Shown: piece by piece, positions 60,421 through 64,000 of the stretch
Position numbering within the stretch: position 1 is the first letter of the stretch
Layout: the number at the start of each line of letters is the position of its first letter
Source: JAXGPF01 sp964463985
Lineage (GTDB): Bacteria > Verrucomicrobiota > Kiritimatiellia > JAAZAB01
Assembly (NCBI GenBank): GCA_964463985.1
Contig: CAYXEK010000001.1
Coordinates: 1-64,000, forward strand
Direction: 5' to 3'
DNA length: 64,000 nucleotides
Translations under genes and position numbers: made by a program
The notes under the pieces: model-generated
The model's input: the letters and a program-made list of their open reading frames with translations, nothing else
Told to the model about the DNA's origin: nothing
The model's database searches: none

Positions 60421-61521
60421 TTGGCGGGCATTTTTACAGCAGCCTTGATCGTCAGTTCCATTGCCGCCGGCCTGGCGCTGATGGTGGTTTTGGCCGAGCG
60501 CCTGATTGCGAATTACGGCGAATGCAGGATAACCATCAACCGGAAAAGGGATCTGACGGTAACCGGCGGCAAATCGTTGCTGTCGGCCCTGGCGGAGGCC
60601 AAAATTTACATTCCCAGCGCCTGCGGCGGGCGGGGAACCTGCGGCGCCTGCAAGCTGCGGGTGCTGGCGGGCGGCGGGGCGGTTTTGCCGACCGAACGGC
60701 CTTTTCTGACGCCCCAGGAACTGGCGGACCAGGTGCGGCTTTCCTGCCAGGTCAAGGTGCGGAACGACCTGGAAATCGAAATTCCCGAAGAATTGTTCAA
60801 CATCCGGGAATATGCGGCCCGCTGCGCCCGCATCGAGGATTTGACTCATGACATGAAACGCTTCCGGTTGGAATTGACCGATCCGCCGGCGCTGGAATTC
60901 ACGGCCGGCCAGTATGTGCAGTTGTTTTGCCCATCATACGGCCGCGGCCGCGGCAAGGTCTACCGGGCGTATTCGATTGCCTCCGACCCGCATGACACCG
61001 GCGCCGTGGAATTAATTGTCCGGCGCGTGCCCGGGGGAATTTGCACCACCTGGTGTTTCGATTATCTGAAAACCGGCGCGGCGGTGCGGTTTAACGGGCC
61101 CTACGGTGATTTCCGGCTCAGCGGCAATTCGGCGCCGATGGTGTTCCTGGCAGGCGGCAGCGGCATTGCGCCCTTTGTTTCAATTTTGCACGCCATGCGC
61201 CGAGGGCAGGACCGGCGCCCGGCGGTGTTTTTTTTCGGCGCCCGGACCGTCCGCGATCTCTGCCTGGCGGACCAGATGGCGGAGTTTGCCCGCGCCCTGC
61301 CGGATTTCACCTACGTGCCGGTGGTTTCACAGCCGGCCGGCGCGGACGCCTGGCAGGGTGAAACCGGGCTGGTGACCGAGGCTGTCCGCCGGCGGTTCAA
61401 GGATTTGAGCGGCCATGAAGGTTATCTCTGCGGCAGTCCGGGGTTGATTGACGCGGCAGTGGAGCTTTTCACCGCGCTGGGCATGCCGGGCGACAGGATT
61501 TATTACGACAAGTTTGCGTGA
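60421..61521 (+). CDS. nqrF: Na+-NQR subunit F (NADH dehydrogenase subunit)
   Basis: 366-aa electron-input subunit. One N-terminal helix (about 4-26) is followed by a 2Fe-2S ferredoxin domain with Cys68, Cys74, Cys77 and Cys109 (SACGGRGTCGACKLRVL, LSCQVKV), an FAD domain (KVYRAYSIASDP) and an NAD-binding domain (FLAGGSGIAPFVSILHAMRR, YLCGSPGLIDAAVE). It oxidises NADH and passes electrons to the membrane subunits. Slightly shorter than proteobacterial NqrF (about 408 aa). A TTG start at 60421, 8 nt behind GAGG, is the only one in reach. Confidence 0.93.
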   Translation: MAGIFTAALIVSSIAAGLALMVVLAERLIANYGECRITINRKRDLTVTGGKSLLSALAEAKIYIPSACGGRGTCGACKLRVLAGGGAVLPTERPFLTPQELADQVRLSCQVKVRNDLEIEIPEELFNIREYAARCARIEDLTHDMKRFRLELTDPPALEFTAGQYVQLFCPSYGRGRGKVYRAYSIASDPHDTGAVELIVRRVPGGICTTWCFDYLKTGAAVRFNGPYGDFRLSGNSAPMVFLAGGSGIAPFVSILHAMRRGQDRRPAVFFFGARTVRDLCLADQMAEFARALPDFTYVPVVSQPAGADAWQGETGLVTEAVRRRFKDLSGHEGYLCGSPGLIDAAVELFTALGMPGDRIYYDKFA

Positions 61522-61532
61522 GGAGACCGGAC

Positions 61533-61985
61533 ATGAAAATATCGCTGCGGGAAGCGCAACTGGAAGCGCTGCTGCGTTCGTCGGCGCTGGTGGCCGACGG
61601 CTTCATGGGCCGGGATGAGCGCCGGGCAGAGGAAGTGATCCAGGCCGACGCCGAGATCCTGGCCCGGCGCGGTCTGACGCCTGCCATGCTGGCGCGGCGC
61701 ATGCGCGAACTGACGGCGGCGGGACGGGCGGGACTGGGTGATCCGGTAGAGTTGGGCGGCTTGCGTGTGAGCGTCGAGGAGTACAAGGGCGTGCTGGTCT
61801 GCCCCTGGGGGCATCCGGGGCGTTATGCCAAGCGGGTGACGACCGCCGAGCGGCCGGCGACGGGCGCGGCGTTGACCTGGACGGATTTGAACGTCCATTT
61901 GATCGAGGCGCACGGTTTTTTTGAGGGCCGGGGCTCGGCCTTCCGGATTGAACCGGAAACCGCGGCGGAGTTTCTGTTCGGATAA
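61533..61985 (+). CDS. Small protein of unknown function in the nqr cluster
   Basis: 150-aa soluble protein, not recognised. It has an N-terminal helical half (MKISLREAQLEALLRSSALV, DERRAEEVIQADAEILARRG) and a C-terminal half with GVLVCPWGHPGRYAKRVTT, TWTDLNVHLIEAHGFFEGRG and FRIEPETAAEFLF. One Cys and several His (in CPWGHPG and LIEAHGF) could bind a metal, which is a guess. Start at 61533 lies 8 nt after AGGAG, 11 nt after nqrF, so it is in the same transcript and may serve the Nqr complex. Confidence 0.7.
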   Translation: MKISLREAQLEALLRSSALVADGFMGRDERRAEEVIQADAEILARRGLTPAMLARRMRELTAAGRAGLGDPVELGGLRVSVEEYKGVLVCPWGHPGRYAKRVTTAERPATGAALTWTDLNVHLIEAHGFFEGRGSAFRIEPETAAEFLFG

Positions 61986-62020
61986 TGCCCGTGCGTTCAA
62001 CATGCGCCAAGCTGCATGGT

Positions 62021-64000
62021 TCAGGCCGTATCCTCGACCGGCAGCATAATTACCGCCGTGGCGCCTTTCCCGGGCGCCGATTCGATCGCCAGCCGGCCTT
62101 TCAGGCTCTCGATGCGCTGGCGGATGCCGAACAGGCCGAATCCGCCCTGGCGCGGGTCGCGCCGTTCCAATTTGCCCGGGTCAAATCCCGCGCCATCGTC
62201 TTGAACACGAATCAGGATTTCGCCTTTGCGGCCGGTGACGGTCACGCGCACCAACCGCGGCCCGGCGTGTTTCAAGGCATTCATAATGAGCTCACGCACG
62301 GACTGGAAGATCAGGCCGCGGATTGGAATGGCCATGGCGACGGCCTCGCCTTCTTCCGCGACAAATACCTGGACGCCATGCTGTTGCTGAATCTTATCCG
62401 CCAGTTCCCGCAACGCAGGCACCAGCCCGAGTTCGTAGAGCAGGGAAGGCGTCAGGTCGGACATTACCGTGCGGCATTCGGCAATGGCATTGTCCACCAG
62501 GACCCTGGTCGTTTGCAATTCGACGCCATCCGTTTTAAGCCTGACCGCGGGCAGGATTTTCTGGGCGGCGCCAATTTTCATGCTGGCCAGCGAAAGATTC
62601 TGAATGATGGTGTCGTGGATATAGCGGGAGATTTGCCAACGCTCCTGCTCTTCGCTGGCCGCCAGACGCTCCGCCAGGCCGCGCAGGCGTTCTTGGTAAC
62701 GGGCGGTTTCCGCCTCCATGGCCTTCTGCTGGGAAATATCGGTGCAAGTTCCCACCCATTCCCGCACGGTCCCGTCCGGTGCGATCACGGGTACGCCGCG
62801 GACAGCGAAATCAAGGTAACAGCCGTCGAAGCGCCGCAGGCGATATTCCGTCTTATACAAGGATCGCGTGGCGACCGCCTGCTCCCACACGGCGGCCGTC
62901 CGCTGGCGGTCGTCCGGGTGCAGGGCCCCGATCCAGCCTTGCCCGCGGATTTCCTCCCGGCTCTGGCCGGTGAATTTCCGCCAGTCCGGCAGGTCGTCCG
63001 CTACTTCACCCGTAGTGTTCGTGGTCCAGACGATTTGCGCCGTGGCGATCACCAGCGAACGGTAGCGCTCTTCATTCTTCCGCAACTTCGTCTCCATGTC
63101 GAACCGTTGCAATGCCTCTCCGACCAGCGGAATGATGGTCTCAATGAATACGACTACCTCCGAGGGAAACCTGTCCGGCCGTTCATCGGCCAGGTGGACT
63201 ACGCCTAACGTCCGGCCCTGGTAGCTGATCGGCAGGACGGCAAGGGAGGCAAATCCGTATTTGACGCAAACGCCCCGGAACATCTGCCGGTCCGCCTCCT
63301 GCATGGTGTTGAATAAAACCGCGGTGTCGTTGCAGAAAAAAGAACCGCCCGGACTCAGCGCCGCGCGGTCGCATGGCAACGGCTGCGACGTCATGATGCG
63401 CGCGCAGACGCACGCGTCACGGTCGGGGCACAACCGCGATTCGGATGCCAGAAACTCCGGGGTGAACCCCTTGCTGGCCTCGTAGGGAATCTCCCCGTTA
63501 TCGTTGCGGATCCGGATACCGATGCAGCGGCATCCGAAAACTTGCTGGAGCAAATCCGTCACGGCTTCCAGATAATCGCGGCGGGTGGTTTTCCGGGCAA
63601 AGAGCGCAAGCATGGCGCCGGTCACCTTGGCGTGCTCTTCCGACTGCTTGCGCGCGGTCACGTCCGTCCCCACGCACAGAATCTCGACCAGTCGGCCCTG
63701 TTCGTCGCGTACGGCGCGGTTGGACCAATGCACCCAGACCCGTTTGCCGTTTTTACAGATATTCTCGTTTTCGTTGATCGCGTAAGCGTCGGGGTCAACC
63801 GTGATTGACCGCATCATGGCTCCCAGATCGCGCCCCGCCGAATCCACGGCTGGAATAATTGTGCCGACCGCATTCCGACCCAGCAGTTCCTCTGGCGTAA
63901 AACCAAAGAGACGCTGTGCATACTCGTTTAAGAATGTGATTGTGTTATCGGGTGTGATGCGCAGGATAACGCTGTTGGCGGTTTCCACCAGTTCGCGGTA
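62021..64000 (-). CDS. PAS/GAF sensor histidine kinase (NarX-like), 5' end beyond window
   Basis: Partial: at least 659 residues, open to the right edge (codons before VETANSVILRI read Y-R-E-L, a normal PAS start). Domains in order are PAS (TPDNTITFLNEYAQRLFGFT) with PAC, a GAF domain (about 140-295, with a Cys cluster CPDRDACVCARI), a second PAS/PAC (about 305-430, YRSLVIATAQIVWTTN and YKTEYRLRRFDG), a HisKA_3 dimerisation helix with the phospho-His in RYIHDTIIQNLS, and a HATPase domain (ELIMNALKHAG, DDGAGFDPGK, GFGLFGIRQR). The partner is expected to be a LuxR/NarL-type response regulator, not in the window. Probably cytoplasmic over the visible part. Confidence 0.9.
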   Translation of the reverse strand, partial: YRELVETANSVILRITPDNTITFLNEYAQRLFGFTPEELLGRNAVGTIIPAVDSAGRDLGAMMRSITVDPDAYAINENENICKNGKRVWVHWSNRAVRDEQGRLVEILCVGTDVTARKQSEEHAKVTGAMLALFARKTTRRDYLEAVTDLLQQVFGCRCIGIRIRNDNGEIPYEASKGFTPEFLASESRLCPDRDACVCARIMTSQPLPCDRAALSPGGSFFCNDTAVLFNTMQEADRQMFRGVCVKYGFASLAVLPISYQGRTLGVVHLADERPDRFPSEVVVFIETIIPLVGEALQRFDMETKLRKNEERYRSLVIATAQIVWTTNTTGEVADDLPDWRKFTGQSREEIRGQGWIGALHPDDRQRTAAVWEQAVATRSLYKTEYRLRRFDGCYLDFAVRGVPVIAPDGTVREWVGTCTDISQQKAMEAETARYQERLRGLAERLAASEEQERWQISRYIHDTIIQNLSLASMKIGAAQKILPAVRLKTDGVELQTTRVLVDNAIAECRTVMSDLTPSLLYELGLVPALRELADKIQQQHGVQVFVAEEGEAVAMAIPIRGLIFQSVRELIMNALKHAGPRLVRVTVTGRKGEILIRVQDDGAGFDPGKLERRDPRQGGFGLFGIRQRIESLKGRLAIESAPGKGATAVIMLPVEDTA

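Noticed and set aside
57459..61521. Assignment of the cluster as an Rnf complex
   Set aside because: The last subunit is a fused 2Fe-2S/FAD/NADH reductase of NqrF type, and no RnfB or RnfC is present.
1..64000. tRNA, rRNA, CRISPR arrays and toxin-antitoxin or restriction genes
   Set aside because: None seen on either strand on reading through; a dedicated tRNA/Rfam scan could not be run here.

Overview
The window is about 60% GC, gene-dense DNA from what looks like an uncultured member of the PVC superphylum, most likely Kiritimatiellota/Lentisphaerota or a neighbouring Verrucomicrobiota lineage. This is inferred from content: DUF4838 secreted proteins, delta-60/FG-GAP and beta-helix surface proteins, many Gfo/Idh/MocA and sugar-isomerase type carbohydrate genes, a Na+-NQR cluster without nqrA alongside, and families of short hairpin-rich intergenic repeats. 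One scaffold gap of 100 Ns (45088-45187) shows that this is a draft assembly. No rRNA, tRNA or CRISPR array was seen.

Layout. 1-8.6 kb: a large secreted repeat protein, an asparaginase/outer-membrane barrel operon, a sugar-phosphate isomerase-like gene behind a repeated leader, phosphate acetyltransferase, then about 0.9 kb of repeats. 8.6-11.6 kb: a prolyl oligopeptidase and a small exported repeat protein closed by a strong terminator. 11.7-21.5 kb: a co-directional housekeeping run, cysS-tmk-holB-ricT-aroQ-accB-accC-asp23-amaP-DUF1015 and a double-domain NDK-like protein. 21.5-25.5 kb: a stand-alone CBM48 protein, a eukaryotic-type glycogen branching enzyme and rmuC. 25.5-30 kb (minus): a Cache-type membrane sensor, a Spy-like periplasmic protein, an M19 dipeptidase homologue and a GT9 glycosyltransferase. 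30-35 kb: a nickel-pincer lactate racemase homologue (LarA) with a GlcD-type FAD oxidase, a divergent AraC regulator and a glucosamine-6-phosphate deaminase homologue. 35.5-46.5 kb: an amidohydrolase, then a duplicated module of DUF4838 protein plus Gfo/Idh/MocA oxidoreductase, with a beta-helix protein in the first copy. 46.5-47.4 kb: debris including an IS4 transposase remnant.

47.4-54.1 kb (minus, with a divergent regulator) is the most system-like part. An M20 amidohydrolase, an acetate kinase and a second acetate-kinase-fold protein that has lost most catalytic residues are transcribed away from an XylR/V4R-type sigma-54 activator. A well-spaced -24/-12 promoter lies exactly between them. 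The simplest reading is an inducible deacylase pathway that captures acetate as acetyl phosphate, which the Pta encoded at 6.7 kb could convert to acetyl-CoA.

54.5-64 kb: an FAD-dependent oxidoreductase, a peroxiredoxin, nqrBCDEF plus a small unknown gene, and a PAS/GAF histidine kinase that runs off the right edge.

Five families of dispersed repeats thread the intergenic spaces: a 120-bp element with terminal inverted repeats; a 140-160-bp element with hairpin ends; a 280-360-nt block that forms the 5' leader of two unrelated genes; a short leader shared by the two DUF4838 genes; and a GT/CA-rich hairpin after the DUF4838 genes.
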